Source: Moraxella lacunata | GTDB taxonomy: Bacteria; Pseudomonadota; Gammaproteobacteria; Pseudomonadales; Moraxellaceae | Assembly (NCBI RefSeq): GCF_900453205.1 | Contig: NZ_UGQU01000003.1 | Span: 372,001-436,000, forward strand | Reading direction: 5' to 3' | Length of the DNA stretch: 64,000 bases | Shown: one piece after another, positions 1 to 8,887 of the stretch | How the letters are laid out: each line of letters begins with the position of its first letter | How positions within the stretch are numbered: the first letter of the stretch is position 1 | Notes under the pieces: generated by a model | Databases searched by the model: none | The model's input: the letters and a program-made list of their open reading frames with translations, nothing else | What the model was told of the DNA's origin: nothing | Translations under genes and position numbers: made by a program

Positions 1-623
1 TATTAACAATAATCCACAAATACCAATTAAAAGAATATCGCATTATCATCGTGGCTTGGGCGGTAACGGACAAAATAAATGCCAAAATGTTAATGGTATA
101 AAAGCTAATTCCCATAAAGGTAGAGCCGTCATCTTGATAAATGGCGTAATTATGAGTAGTAAGCCAATCATTGATAATTGGAAATAAATAAATGCCAATA
201 CCGATAAATAAAACGGTAATTACCCACACATATTTATTTGCTGATTGTGGAAGCATATCGCCGTCTGCATCCGTGTTCTTTTTCCAATAAATCACGCCCC
301 AAACGTGCGTAAAAAAGTTAAAGAGCGGAGCAAGCATGAGCCCAATCGCCCCACGACTGCCTTGCACGACCACTTCCCCTGCTGTGGCAAGCATACCAAA
401 GCCGTTGCCCATCACGTTTTTGCGAAAGGACAAACCCACCACGCACAAAAGCCCGATGTAGGAGACGATAAGATAAAACCAGTCAAGTCCTGTGTGTTCG
501 GTGGTTTGCCAAAAGCCGACAAATAGGGCAATGACCCCAACCACAAACCAAGCGATTATCCATTGTTTTGACCAATCTTTATCGCCAAATCCTGTGATGT
601 TATCCAAAAATTTAAATTGCATG
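1..623 (-). CDS. pnuC: PnuC-family nicotinamide riboside transporter (3' end outside window)
   Basis: The minus strand reads open from an ATG at 623 to the left edge, about 207 codons with no stop, so the gene is cut by the window. The start follows a good AAGGA ribosome binding site. The protein is strongly hydrophobic with several membrane segments and ends, as far as visible, in RYSFNWYLWIIVN, the aromatic-rich C-terminal signature of PnuC carriers. PnuC proteins import nicotinamide riboside across the inner membrane for NAD synthesis. Family assignment is by motif and topology; the substrate is inferred from the family. No partner gene is visible beside it. Confidence 0.72.
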
Positions 624-683
624 GGTGTCCTTATTACAAATTATTTCAAAAAATTAGAAGTGATTTTAATATCATCTTAACCT

Positions 684-765
684 AAAATGATGGTTTATTG
701 ATTATTGGGTAATTTTTTGGGTATGGGGTTAAATGGCAATTCGCTCTTAATAAATCGGTTAATAA
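684..765. repeat. Degenerate copy of a short dispersed intergenic repeat
   Basis: This stretch between pnuC and the flavoprotein gene resembles the region at 3028-3115: both contain TGATTAT, then a GGGT/GGGG tract, then GGCAATTCGC- or GCAATTCGCC-like sequence and ATAAATC. It is more diverged and appears to carry no gene. Confidence 0.4.
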
Positions 766-808
766 GGTTAAAAATGGGGCTGATTTAAAAAATTCCAATA
801 AAACATGC

Positions 809-2038
809 TCACACCGCCATCGCACACGCAAAGCCACTTGCCCATGCCCAGTGAAAGTTATAACCGCCAAGCTGACCTGTGACATCCAGCACTTCGCCGA
901 TAAAGTATAGACCATCGCACAGCTTACTCTCAAAGGTTTTGCTAGATACATCACGGGTATCCACACCGCCAAGGGTCACTTCTGCCACTCGGTAGCCTTC
1001 GGTGCCTGATGGCTTGATTTGCCAGTCGTTTAGGGTGTTGCCGAGCGTGATGAGTTCTTTGTCCTTGATGTTGGCAAGCTCGCTGTCTTTGTGCTTTTGC
1101 CAAAAGTGACTCTCTAACGCCAAGAGCAATTTTTTGGCAAAATAGGGTTGTAAGGCGGTGCGAATGTGCTGTTTGGGGTGCGTGTGTTTGTGCTTGATTA
1201 ACAGCTCGCCTGCACTCATGTGTGGCAGTAGGTTGATGTGAATGTACTCGCCGATTTGCCAATAGTTGGATAGTTGAAGCATGGCAGGACCTGACAGTCC
1301 CCGATGGGTAAACAGTAGCGGTAGGGCAAATTGGGCTTTGTCATTAAAAGCGATGACGTCCATGCTGATACCGCTTAGCTCTTTTGCCATGGCTCCGATG
1401 TGGTCGGTAAAGGTAAACGGCACAAGACCTGCCGATGTTGGCAGTATCTGATGTCCAAACTGCTCGGCAATCTGATAGCCAAAACCGCTCGCCCCGAGCG
1501 TGGGAATGGACAGACCACCTGTGGCGATGATGAGTGAGTGGGCAGACAGGGTATGCTCACGGTTGTCTTTGTGCGTGGTTAGGGTGAATGTGTCGCTCTT
1601 GTTGATGGTGCTGATTTTGGTGTTTAGCCAGATGGTTACGCCATGATGGTCGCATTCGGTCAGGAGCATGTTTAGGATGTCTTTGGATGAGTCATCGCAG
1701 AACAGTTGCCCGTGCGACTTTTCATGAAAACCAATGCCATGCTTATAGACATAATTCATGAAATGATGGGGCGTGAATTTTGCCAATGCCGACCGTACAA
1801 AATGTGGATTATGGCTGATAAAATGCTCAGGACGCACGTCCATATTGACGAAGTTGCACCGTCCGCCCCCTGACATGAGAATTTTTTTGCCAGCTTTGTT
1901 GGCGTGGTCAAGCACCAGCACGCTTTTGCCACGTTCGGCAAGATGAAAAGCACAAAACAGCCCAGAAGCCCCTGCACCGATGATGATGGCGTCAAAGTGG
2001 GTGGCGGACTTGGGCGATGATGGGGTCGGATGAGTCAT
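809..2038 (-). CDS. NAD(P)/FAD-dependent oxidoreductase, HI0933/YhiN family
   Basis: The 409-residue protein starts with a Rossmann dinucleotide-binding loop, GAGASG at residues 21-26, followed by the GKKILMSGGGRCNF segment typical of the HI0933 (YhiN) flavoproteins. A second conserved region near the C terminus reads GEVLDVTGQLGGYNFHWAWASG, which contacts FAD in this family. Length matches the usual 390-420 residues. The enzyme is cytoplasmic; its physiological substrate is not established for the family. The gene stands alone, reading away from pgsA, with a 165-bp AT-rich divergent intergenic region. Family call is firm, the reaction is unknown. Confidence 0.9.
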   Translation of the reverse strand: MTHPTPSSPKSATHFDAIIIGAGASGLFCAFHLAERGKSVLVLDHANKAGKKILMSGGGRCNFVNMDVRPEHFISHNPHFVRSALAKFTPHHFMNYVYKHGIGFHEKSHGQLFCDDSSKDILNMLLTECDHHGVTIWLNTKISTINKSDTFTLTTHKDNREHTLSAHSLIIATGGLSIPTLGASGFGYQIAEQFGHQILPTSAGLVPFTFTDHIGAMAKELSGISMDVIAFNDKAQFALPLLFTHRGLSGPAMLQLSNYWQIGEYIHINLLPHMSAGELLIKHKHTHPKQHIRTALQPYFAKKLLLALESHFWQKHKDSELANIKDKELITLGNTLNDWQIKPSGTEGYRVAEVTLGGVDTRDVSSKTFESKLCDGLYFIGEVLDVTGQLGGYNFHWAWASGFACAMAV

Positions 2039-2204
2039 GATGGTGTGATGATTTTATGATGAGTGTAGAGAATAAAGGATAAAAATAAAGTGGGCATAAA
2101 AATTGCTTTATTTTACCCAAAATCTGTGTAAAAATCTTAAATTTTTACACAAAAACACCTCATTTTAGGGTATCATACGCCCATATTTTTATGTTCAGCC
2201 CGCC

Positions 2205-2852
2205 ATGTCTAACGATAAGCCCAATAAGACTAGCATTTTTACCCTGCCCAATAACTTGACAATTGCTCGCATTGTCATGATACCACTGTTTGTGGCGATT
2301 GCGTACATGCCTCCTGCACTCGGTATTGGCGTGCCTGCCATTCCCGATAATGCCATTGCCCGCCTTGGCATGCTAGAATACAGCGATAACATGCTTCGTC
2401 ATTTTTTGCTGACGTTTGTCTTTATATTGGCGGCACTGACTGATTGGCTTGATGGTTATTTGGCACGCAAACTCAACCAAAGCTCGGCATTTGGGCGTTT
2501 TTTAGACCCTGTGGCGGACAAATTGATGGTGGCGGCGGCACTCATTATCTTGGTGCAGTGGCACCCGAACATCGTGATGGCGATTAGTGCCATTGTGATT
2601 ATCTCTCGTGAGATTGCCGTGTCAGCACTGCGTGAGTGGATGGCAGAGCTTGGCAATCGTACATCGGTGGCGGTCTCATATGTGGGCAAATTAAAAACCA
2701 CATTTCAGATGGTTGCCATTACCGTGCTACTACTCAACTGGCAGATTTTGGAGACGCTGGGCTATACCTTGATGATTATTGCGGTGATATTGACCCTGTG
2801 GTCGATGATGATTTATCTAAAAGCGGCGTGGCCTTATTTAAAACAAAATTAA
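2205..2852 (+). CDS. pgsA: CDP-diacylglycerol--glycerol-3-phosphate 3-phosphatidyltransferase
   Basis: This 215-residue integral membrane enzyme commits CDP-diacylglycerol to phosphatidylglycerol synthesis by making phosphatidylglycerophosphate in the inner membrane. The diagnostic CDP-alcohol phosphatidyltransferase motif DG-x2-AR-x8-G-x3-D-x3-D is complete at residues 80-105 (DWLDGYLARK through FLDPVADK). Five or so hydrophobic segments surround it. The N-terminal PNNLTIARI is typical of PgsA. It carries an extra loop near residues 35-60 compared with the E. coli enzyme. It appears to be a single-gene unit ended by the strong terminator at 2937-2972. Confidence 0.93.
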   Translation: MSNDKPNKTSIFTLPNNLTIARIVMIPLFVAIAYMPPALGIGVPAIPDNAIARLGMLEYSDNMLRHFLLTFVFILAALTDWLDGYLARKLNQSSAFGRFLDPVADKLMVAAALIILVQWHPNIVMAISAIVIISREIAVSALREWMAELGNRTSVAVSYVGKLKTTFQMVAITVLLLNWQILETLGYTLMIIAVILTLWSMMIYLKAAWPYLKQN

Positions 2853-2856
2853 TTTA

Positions 2857-2890
2857 AATCATTTAAAATCATTTAAAATCATTTAAAATA
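2857..2890. repeat. Short tandem repeat, unit ATTTAAAATC
   Basis: Three and a half copies of the 10-bp unit ATTTAAAATC follow the pgsA stop codon. The tract is non-coding and AT-rich and could vary in copy number by slippage. Confidence 0.75.
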
Positions 2891-2936
2891 AAGTTAACAA
2901 AAATCCACAATCACGTGTGATTTGTGTATAATCGTT

Positions 2937-2972
2937 AAAAAACGGCTTATGATATAATAAGCCGTTTTTTTC
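2937..2972 (+). terminator. Intrinsic terminator after pgsA
   Basis: AAACGGCTTAT pairs with ATAAGCCGTTT around a short loop and is followed by a run of T, a textbook Rho-independent terminator. Confidence 0.9.
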
Positions 2973-3016
2973 TGTGGCTTATGCCATTTTATCATAGCTG
3001 AACAATATACTTCACT

Positions 3017-3120
3017 CTCAACTTAAAATGGTAACTTACTGATTATCTGATGGTTATTTTCGGGTTGTAGGGGTGAATTGCAATTCGCCCTTGATAAATC
3101 AATCACTGATATAAAGTTGA
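3017..3120. repeat. Dispersed palindromic intergenic repeat upstream of dsbD
   Basis: The segment begins CTCAACTT and ends AAGTTGAG, forming 8-bp terminal inverted repeats, and has a palindromic core GGTGAATTGCAATTCGCC. Related sequence occurs at 684-765 and, inverted, near 8576-8675; a core-only relative is at 19012-19040. It looks like a small non-coding mobile or REP-like element of the host chromosome. Confidence 0.5.
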
Positions 3121-3134
3121 GAATAGGATATAAT

Positions 3135-5300
3135 ATGTCAAAATTCACTCATTCACTAACTTCCTTATCTCGCCTGTCTGCCTTATCGCTTGCTTTGGTA
3201 TTGCCCATGTCTGCGACGGCACTGTCTGCCGATACCGCCAAAAGTGATGGCACGCTATCAGGGCTGTTTGCTCATCAGTCCAAATCCAAATTCCTACCCG
3301 TTCACCAAGCCTTTAACGTTTCTGCCAGTCAGCAGGGCGACACGCTTGCGGTGACATTTGGGGTAACGCCCGAGCATTATGTTTATAAAGACAAAATCAA
3401 ACTGACCCTGCCCGATGGCGTGAGCATGGGGGCGTGGTCGTTTAACAAACCACACACGATGATAGATGACCCTGAGTTTGGGCGAGTGGCGGTATTTGAA
3501 GAAGACGTGGTGGCAACTGTCAAACTGACCACCACTGCCGATGTGACCGCCCCGATAAGTATCCGCTGGCAGGGCTGTGCCAAGGCAGGGCTGTGTTATC
3601 CGCCTGAGACACTAAAAACGACCATCAGCCTAACAGGCAATGCCAAAAAAAATCCTGACACACCAAGTGGTCAAACCACGGTCGCAAATAAAGCCAACCA
3701 ATCGGGCAAAGGCACGCCCAAAGATGGCATGGGGCTTGGCTTGGATAATCAGCTAAATGACAAGTCAGACTTGGATAAAACCAGCCCGACCACAGAGCTT
3801 ACCCAGTTGTCACAGGCAGGCATGAGCCAAGACGGAGTAGGTGTCTTTACCACGCAAAACACCGCTCCCGACCAAACACTGTCAGCCCCAACATCGCCAC
3901 TGGTCACGCCTGTCTTTGGCGATGAGCAGGGGAATGCCCTAACTGGCGAATCAAATGATGAGTTGGGTGGCGGACTGGGTAATGAGTCATCTGCCAACAT
4001 GGCAAGCTCCCCAAATGCCCAGACAAGCACGGCGGTCGCAGACACCAGTCATCAGGCAGTAAGCAGTCAAAGCGACCCGTTTGGCATTAACAAAAATCCT
4101 GCCCTAGCGGTGCTACTGCTCTTTTTGGCGGGGCTGTTGCTGTCCTTTACGCCATGCGTCTATCCGATGATACCGATTGTCGCCAATATCGTTGCTCATA
4201 ACAAGTCCCATACCGCCTTAAAGGGATTTGCCTTGTCGGGCAGTTATGGACTGGGTGTGGCGACGGCTTATGGCGTGTTGGGCGGTCTGATTGCGTGGTT
4301 TGGGCAGGCGGTGGGCGTGCTTGGACTACTGCAAAACCCTTATGTGCTGGGGGTATTTGCCATTATTTTTGCCTTGCTTGCCCTGTATATGTTTGACATC
4401 ATCAAGATAACTTTGCCGTCGGGCGTGCGAGACATTTTGCACAGAAAATCCCAATCTGCCGATGATAAGCTCGGCAGTGTGGGCGGTAGCTTTGTTGCTG
4501 GGGCGTTATCGGCATTGGTGGTGTCGCCTTGTGTGTCTGCTCCCATGGCAGGGGCTTTGACGGCAGTCTCGGCAAGTGGTAGCGTGCCTTTTGGGTTCAT
4601 CGTCCTGTTTTCGTTGGGGTTTGGCTTGTCCATACCGCTCATGTTCATCGGTCTGGCACAGGGCAAGTTTATGCCCAAAGCAGGCGAGTGGATGAACCGT
4701 GTCAAGGAATTTTGTGGGCTGTTATTGCTCGCGGTGTCGCTGTCGCTATTAGAGCGACTGCTGTTCTCGCCTGTCATGCTCATCATTTGGGCGGTGTGGT
4801 TTGCGATGACGGCAGTGTGGTTGTTTAGAATGAAAAATCTGGCGTCGCACGCATTTGCCTTGGTGGGAGCGTTGTGGGCGGTGTGCCTTGTGGTGGGGGC
4901 GAGCATGGGGGCGAATGACCCATGGCGACCGCTCGCCAAACTGGGGGCGACCGCAACTGTTGCCGAGTCCAAGGCAGACATCAAAATCAGCAGTCTAAGC
5001 GAGCTTGACCCTATCCTTACCCGTCATGAAAAAGTGCTGGTGGACGTGACTGCCGACTGGTGTGTCGAATGCCGTATCATGGAACGCACGTTGTTTACCA
5101 ATCGCCCTGCGGCACTGGCGGACTATCAAGTGGTCAAGCTAGACATTACCGAGACCAATGACGACAGCCGAGCGGTACTGGCACGTTATGGGCTGTTTGG
5201 GCCCCCAGCACTGCTTATTTATAAACAAGGACAATTACAGACCATGCTACTTGGCGAGACCAAACGGGCGGATTTTGAGACGGTGTTGGCACAGTTTTGA
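3135..5300 (+). CDS. dsbD: Thiol:disulfide interchange protein DsbD
   Basis: DsbD passes electrons from cytoplasmic thioredoxin across the inner membrane to periplasmic oxidoreductases such as DsbC. All three parts are visible: a signal peptide and N-terminal alpha domain with the Cys pair in GCAKAGLCYPP, a polytopic middle domain with TPCVYP and SPCVSAP supplying the membrane redox cysteines, and a C-terminal thioredoxin domain with DWCVEC near residue 643. The start at 3135 is preferred because AGGA lies seven bases upstream and a clean signal peptide follows; an upstream in-frame start at 3078 would add 19 residues. A long Ser/Thr/Gln-rich linker of about 130 residues between the alpha and membrane domains is unusual. 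Confidence 0.93.
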   Translation: MSKFTHSLTSLSRLSALSLALVLPMSATALSADTAKSDGTLSGLFAHQSKSKFLPVHQAFNVSASQQGDTLAVTFGVTPEHYVYKDKIKLTLPDGVSMGAWSFNKPHTMIDDPEFGRVAVFEEDVVATVKLTTTADVTAPISIRWQGCAKAGLCYPPETLKTTISLTGNAKKNPDTPSGQTTVANKANQSGKGTPKDGMGLGLDNQLNDKSDLDKTSPTTELTQLSQAGMSQDGVGVFTTQNTAPDQTLSAPTSPLVTPVFGDEQGNALTGESNDELGGGLGNESSANMASSPNAQTSTAVADTSHQAVSSQSDPFGINKNPALAVLLLFLAGLLLSFTPCVYPMIPIVANIVAHNKSHTALKGFALSGSYGLGVATAYGVLGGLIAWFGQAVGVLGLLQNPYVLGVFAIIFALLALYMFDIIKITLPSGVRDILHRKSQSADDKLGSVGGSFVAGALSALVVSPCVSAPMAGALTAVSASGSVPFGFIVLFSLGFGLSIPLMFIGLAQGKFMPKAGEWMNRVKEFCGLLLLAVSLSLLERLLFSPVMLIIWAVWFAMTAVWLFRMKNLASHAFALVGALWAVCLVVGASMGANDPWRPLAKLGATATVAESKADIKISSLSELDPILTRHEKVLVDVTADWCVECRIMERTLFTNRPAALADYQVVKLDITETNDDSRAVLARYGLFGPPALLIYKQGQLQTMLLGETKRADFETVLAQF

Positions 5301-5329
5301 TGATTTTGAAATTTTTTTAAAATTATTTT

Positions 5330-5534
5330 AGGGCGTGCCTGCCTTTTGTATTTGCAATGAAAAATGAGAAAAATCGCACGTTTTTCAAGGAAAAACGCAG
5401 GCTGATAGTCATTCTATCAGACAAGTTTTTGACTTCGAGCCACAAGATTTAGCCATTTTTCATGCAAAAACGATTAGTTTATTTCTAAAATATTTCTATA
5501 TTGTAAATAGTGTTATAAAGGGTAGGCACGCCCT
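5330..5534. mobile_element. MITE-like element with 14-bp terminal inverted repeats
   Basis: AGGGCGTGCCTGCC at the left and its inverse (GGTAGGCACGCCCT, one mismatch) at the right bound 205 bp of non-coding DNA. No open frame of useful length lies inside. This is the architecture of a non-autonomous insertion sequence derivative. It fills the 367-bp gap between dsbD and the lipoprotein gene; the target duplication is unclear because the flanks are runs of T and A. Confidence 0.6.
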
Positions 5535-5796
5535 AAAAATTAGTGCCGTCATTTAAATGCAGGTATAAAATTTACAAAGCCAACAACAAACAACTGACAA
5601 AAATTGTAAGTCATTGACAAAAAATGTCAGCTTGGTAAAAATTGGTAATCATGAGTAAGGTAGAGTTGTGAACCCGAGCGTTTACAACTTTATTTTGCAA
5701 GCGTGTTTAGCTTTTGTTAAAATATGCAGTTTTAAGCCATGTTCTGATGACTTGCTTTGGGCAAAATGGGTAAAAATGGGTAAACAGACAGATAAA

Positions 5797-6351
5797 ATGA
5801 AACAGGCTAGACAAACCAAGACAGCACTGGGTGCATGTACACACTGGGTAAGACCATTTGTACTGGGGGCGACATTAGGAGTGATGTGTTTGGCATTGAC
5901 CGCTTGCCTTGATGATAACCCAAGCAAGCAAGCTCCCCAAACATTGCAGGCTCAGACTTTGGTGGATGCCCAAACCGCCCAAAACACACAGCCCAAGCAG
6001 TCAAATCCAAGCTGTCAAAATCAGCTCATCGTCACAAGCTTTGCCGAGCGACGCTCTGATGTCCAAGTGGCAGGGTGTGGCACGGTCAAAGCAACCTTGC
6101 CCGATGACAACAAAGGCTCACGTCACCAAAAATTCATCGTCTCATTAGACGGGGTGGACATGACGGTGCTTATCGCCCATAACATTGACCTAGCCCCTTA
6201 TGTGACAGGGCTAAAAAAGGGCGACAGTGTGTCATTTTATGGCGAGTATGAATACACCGACAAAGGTGGGGTGGTGCATTGGACGCATCATGACCCTGCG
6301 GGCAGACACCAAGGGGGCTGGATTATGTTTGATGGGCAAAAATATGAATAG
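5797..6351 (+). CDS. DUF3465-family lipoprotein
   Basis: From the ATG at 5797 the protein opens with a signal sequence and a lipobox ending LTAC near residue 40, so it should be a lipoprotein. The C-terminal half ([45 protein letters not shown]) matches the DUF3465 family, small secreted proteins with a predicted OB-like fold and no assigned reaction. An open frame extends upstream to 5668 but lacks a signal peptide in that form, so the later start is preferred. It sits alone between the MITE-like element and pldA, with no obvious operon partner. Confidence 0.75.
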   Translation: MKQARQTKTALGACTHWVRPFVLGATLGVMCLALTACLDDNPSKQAPQTLQAQTLVDAQTAQNTQPKQSNPSCQNQLIVTSFAERRSDVQVAGCGTVKATLPDDNKGSRHQKFIVSLDGVDMTVLIAHNIDLAPYVTGLKKGDSVSFYGEYEYTDKGGVVHWTHHDPAGRHQGGWIMFDGQKYE

Positions 6352-6478
6352 CGGTCTTTGCGTTTAATGTTTTTAAAATTTAACTTTTGGTCTTAATTTG
6401 ATTTATTATTTAACAAAACATGACAAGCATGAACGCAGAATGATTTAAGCTTGTCATTTACCCAGTGTGAGATATTTT

Positions 6479-7747
6479 ATGAAGTTTATCCCAAAGCGAT
6501 TGAGCCTTGCTGTGACGCTCTCGTCACTGTCGTTAGGCGTGATGAGTGGGCAGGCATGGGCAGAAGAGATTGCCCTGCCCATGCCCAAAGTGAGTGCGGT
6601 GCAGACGAGTGAGCCTGACATTGCCGACCCTGTGCAGGGCGAACGACTGTTCTTTGACTGTGCATCCGTGGCCAATGATGGTGAGCGTTTGGCATGTTTT
6701 GACAGCATTGCCCTAGGCAAAGTGCCAAGCGTGCTTCAAGACAAACGCCCCCTTGATTTGGGACAGACCTTTAAACGCACCATCAAGGGCGACCCACAGG
6801 TGGTGCTTGCCGAGACTGCCAATGATTTGCCGACTGCTGACATCGCCCTAACAGAGAATGGGGCGGATGATGAGATAAATCCCGACATCAGTGCCAGTGG
6901 CTTTGGCAAGGTGGATGGTAGCAGATACACGCCACTGAGTTTGGCTTATGACTTAGATAGAAACAGTGGTGGACTGTGGAGGGCTCGTCCCCATAACCCC
7001 ATGTATGTCCTACCAGTGTTTGTCAATACCAAACCCAACCGTTCGGTCAGTACTCCAACTCAAGAGACGTGGGATTATACCGAAAACGAAATGCGGAGTA
7101 CGGAGCTAAAATTCCAAGTGTCGTTCAAATCCAAAGTTGTCGAAGATTTGTTTGGCACGAACGCAGACATGTGGTTTGGCTATACTCAGCAGTCGCATTG
7201 GCAGGTCTATAATGAAGATAACTCACGCCCGTTTAGGGCTCATGACTATCAGCCAGAGCTGTTTATTACTCAGCCTGTGGTGGCAGACCTGCCCTTTGAT
7301 GGCAAGCTACGCATGCTCGGGGCAGGCGTGGTACACCACTCAAACGGCGAAGATGACCCCCTGTCACGCTCATGGAACCGTGCCTATGTCATGGCGGGGG
7401 CAGAGTGGGGTAACTTTACGGTCATGCCACGCTTGTGGGCGAGAGTTGCTAAGACCAGTGACAGTAGCCGTCCCGATGATAACCCTGATATTGTAGACTA
7501 TTATGGTCATGGCGATGTGCGTTTTATGTATCAGTTTGATAAGGGCAATAACATCTCAGGCACACTGCGTTATAACCCTAAGACCAACAAAGGGGCGGTT
7601 CAGCTTGACTATGTTCGCCCCATTGGTCGTGGCGTGAGTGGTTATGTTCAGCTGTTCCATGGCTATGGTCAGTCTATCATTGATTATAATCATGAGTCCA
7701 CGACCGTGGGCGTGGGCGTGATGTTAAATGACTGGATGGGGCTATAA
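6479..7747 (+). CDS. pldA: Outer membrane phospholipase A (OMPLA)
   Basis: This secreted beta-barrel enzyme hydrolyses phospholipids that reach the outer leaflet of the outer membrane. The catalytic His-Ser-Asn arrangement is seen in VVHHSNGEDDPLSRSWNR, the OMPLA active-site segment, followed by GYVQLFHGYGQSIIDYNH near the C terminus, also typical. A signal peptide (to AWAEE) starts at the ATG at 6479; an in-frame GTG lies 12 bases upstream. The N-terminal region of about 130 residues before the barrel, including a Cys-rich CASVANDGERLACFDSI segment, is long compared with E. coli PldA but usual in Moraxella relatives. The comF-like gene follows after only a few bases. Confidence 0.88.
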   Translation: MKFIPKRLSLAVTLSSLSLGVMSGQAWAEEIALPMPKVSAVQTSEPDIADPVQGERLFFDCASVANDGERLACFDSIALGKVPSVLQDKRPLDLGQTFKRTIKGDPQVVLAETANDLPTADIALTENGADDEINPDISASGFGKVDGSRYTPLSLAYDLDRNSGGLWRARPHNPMYVLPVFVNTKPNRSVSTPTQETWDYTENEMRSTELKFQVSFKSKVVEDLFGTNADMWFGYTQQSHWQVYNEDNSRPFRAHDYQPELFITQPVVADLPFDGKLRMLGAGVVHHSNGEDDPLSRSWNRAYVMAGAEWGNFTVMPRLWARVAKTSDSSRPDDNPDIVDYYGHGDVRFMYQFDKGNNISGTLRYNPKTNKGAVQLDYVRPIGRGVSGYVQLFHGYGQSIIDYNHESTTVGVGVMLNDWMGL

Positions 7748-7750
7748 CCC

Positions 7751-8506
7751 TTGCTTCGCCTGCCTCCGTATGCCCTTGCCATGCTCTCATCATACGTGCA
7801 TGAGTGCTGTCAGTTATGTGGGCAGACGATAGATGTTAAGCCTAAGTTGGAGATAGGGGGTGTGGCTGACCATGCCCCTTTTTATCACACGCTCTTTCAC
7901 CATGCCCCACTGCTTTGCGTGTATTGTCATGCCCAGTGGGCAGGTAGATTGCCGATATTTGCCATGCGTGATGATGGGCGAGAGATTGCCCTGCATGCGA
8001 GTGCTTATTATGATGTGCCGTTAAAGCAGGTCATGACCGCCTTCAAAGACAAAGGCAATGTGTCATCGCTCATGGTGCTGTATCATCTGATGAGATATGT
8101 CAGGCGACCCCAAGGGGTAAATACTGATAACGCCGTACTTATTCCAACTCCGACCACAGGTACTCGTTTGGTGGAACGGGGTTTTCATCCTGTGCTGATT
8201 TTGACCAGATATTTATCCTTTTTGTGGCAGATACCGATATGGCAAGGTGTCGCTCGCTTGGATAATGTCATTCATCAGCGTGGTCTTAGCCGTAGCGACC
8301 GCCTGCATAACGTCAAGCATGATTTTTATCTGACCGACCCTTTGCCGACTCGTCACGCGATACTTGTAGATGATGTTGTGACCACAGGCTCGACACTACT
8401 TGCCATGGCAAATGCCATTTGGGCAGAACACCCCACTGCCAAAATTCATGGCGTTTGTGCGTTGCATGGACGGGATGGGATTCATTTGCCGATTTTGGAT
8501 GGGTAA
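7751..8506 (+). CDS. comF: ComF-family phosphoribosyltransferase
   Basis: The protein has a Cys-rich N terminus (CCQLCG and CVYCH, a likely zinc site) and a C-terminal phosphoribosyltransferase fold with the PRPP-binding loop ILVDDVVTTGSTL. That arrangement defines the ComF/GntX family; ComF is needed for DNA uptake during transformation in several bacteria, and Moraxella is naturally competent. The frame opens with TTG at 7751, nine bases after a GGGG tract; an ATG at 7781 is the alternative. It begins three bases after the pldA stop, so the two genes are probably co-transcribed. Confidence 0.85.
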   Translation: MLRLPPYALAMLSSYVHECCQLCGQTIDVKPKLEIGGVADHAPFYHTLFHHAPLLCVYCHAQWAGRLPIFAMRDDGREIALHASAYYDVPLKQVMTAFKDKGNVSSLMVLYHLMRYVRRPQGVNTDNAVLIPTPTTGTRLVERGFHPVLILTRYLSFLWQIPIWQGVARLDNVIHQRGLSRSDRLHNVKHDFYLTDPLPTRHAILVDDVVTTGSTLLAMANAIWAEHPTAKIHGVCALHGRDGIHLPILDG

Positions 8507-8540
8507 AGACCCCAAGCCTATTTTAATACCTTATTCTTAA

Positions 8541-8595
8541 CCTTGTATGAGTTATAAGTTACCAAGGACCTTGTATGAGTTATAAGTTACCAAGG
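8541..8595. repeat. 27-bp direct duplication, period 28
   Basis: The unit that begins CCTTGTATGAG and ends GTTACCAAGG occurs twice, at 8541-8567 and 8569-8595, separated by one base. Each unit has inverted ends CCTTG/CAAGG. Confidence 0.9.
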
Positions 8596-8675
8596 GTGAA
8601 TTGATTTATCTCTCTAGATGAAAAAATAATTATGAGATAATCAGTAATTTACCATTATAAGCTGAGTGAATTTTT
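8576..8675 (-). repeat. Inverted copy of the dispersed intergenic repeat
   Basis: On the minus strand this reads TTCACTCAGCTTATAATGG, then TTACTGATTATCTCA, then ATAAATCAATTCACCCTTGG, which follows the order of the element at 3017-3120. The rest of the 8507-8887 gap carries only AT-rich sequence and a weak promoter-like TTGACT at 8803. Confidence 0.4.
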
Positions 8676-8887
8676 AATGTCCTTACTGTCACTGTCGTCA
8701 ATATAAGATTTTTGTTACTGCATAATCTTTGCGGTAATTTTAGTCCTAGATGTTTACATAATAAAACATGAAAGTCATCAAAATATCACAAATTCCTTTG
8801 ATTTGACTATTGATTTTATGGTTTTTTGATATTAAAATTAAACCATATAAATTAATGTTTAGTTTATATGTTACTTTTGGAGAAAAG

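Noticed and set aside
4340..4984. A 214-codon frame opposite dsbD
   Set aside because: It is antisense to membrane helices of DsbD and reads as low-complexity Met/Ala/Asn; no ribosome binding site or family match.
8803..8832. Promoter TTGACT-N17-TTGATA before the CarO-like gene
   Set aside because: The -10 is poor and the region is so AT-rich that such matches are common; kept only as a note.
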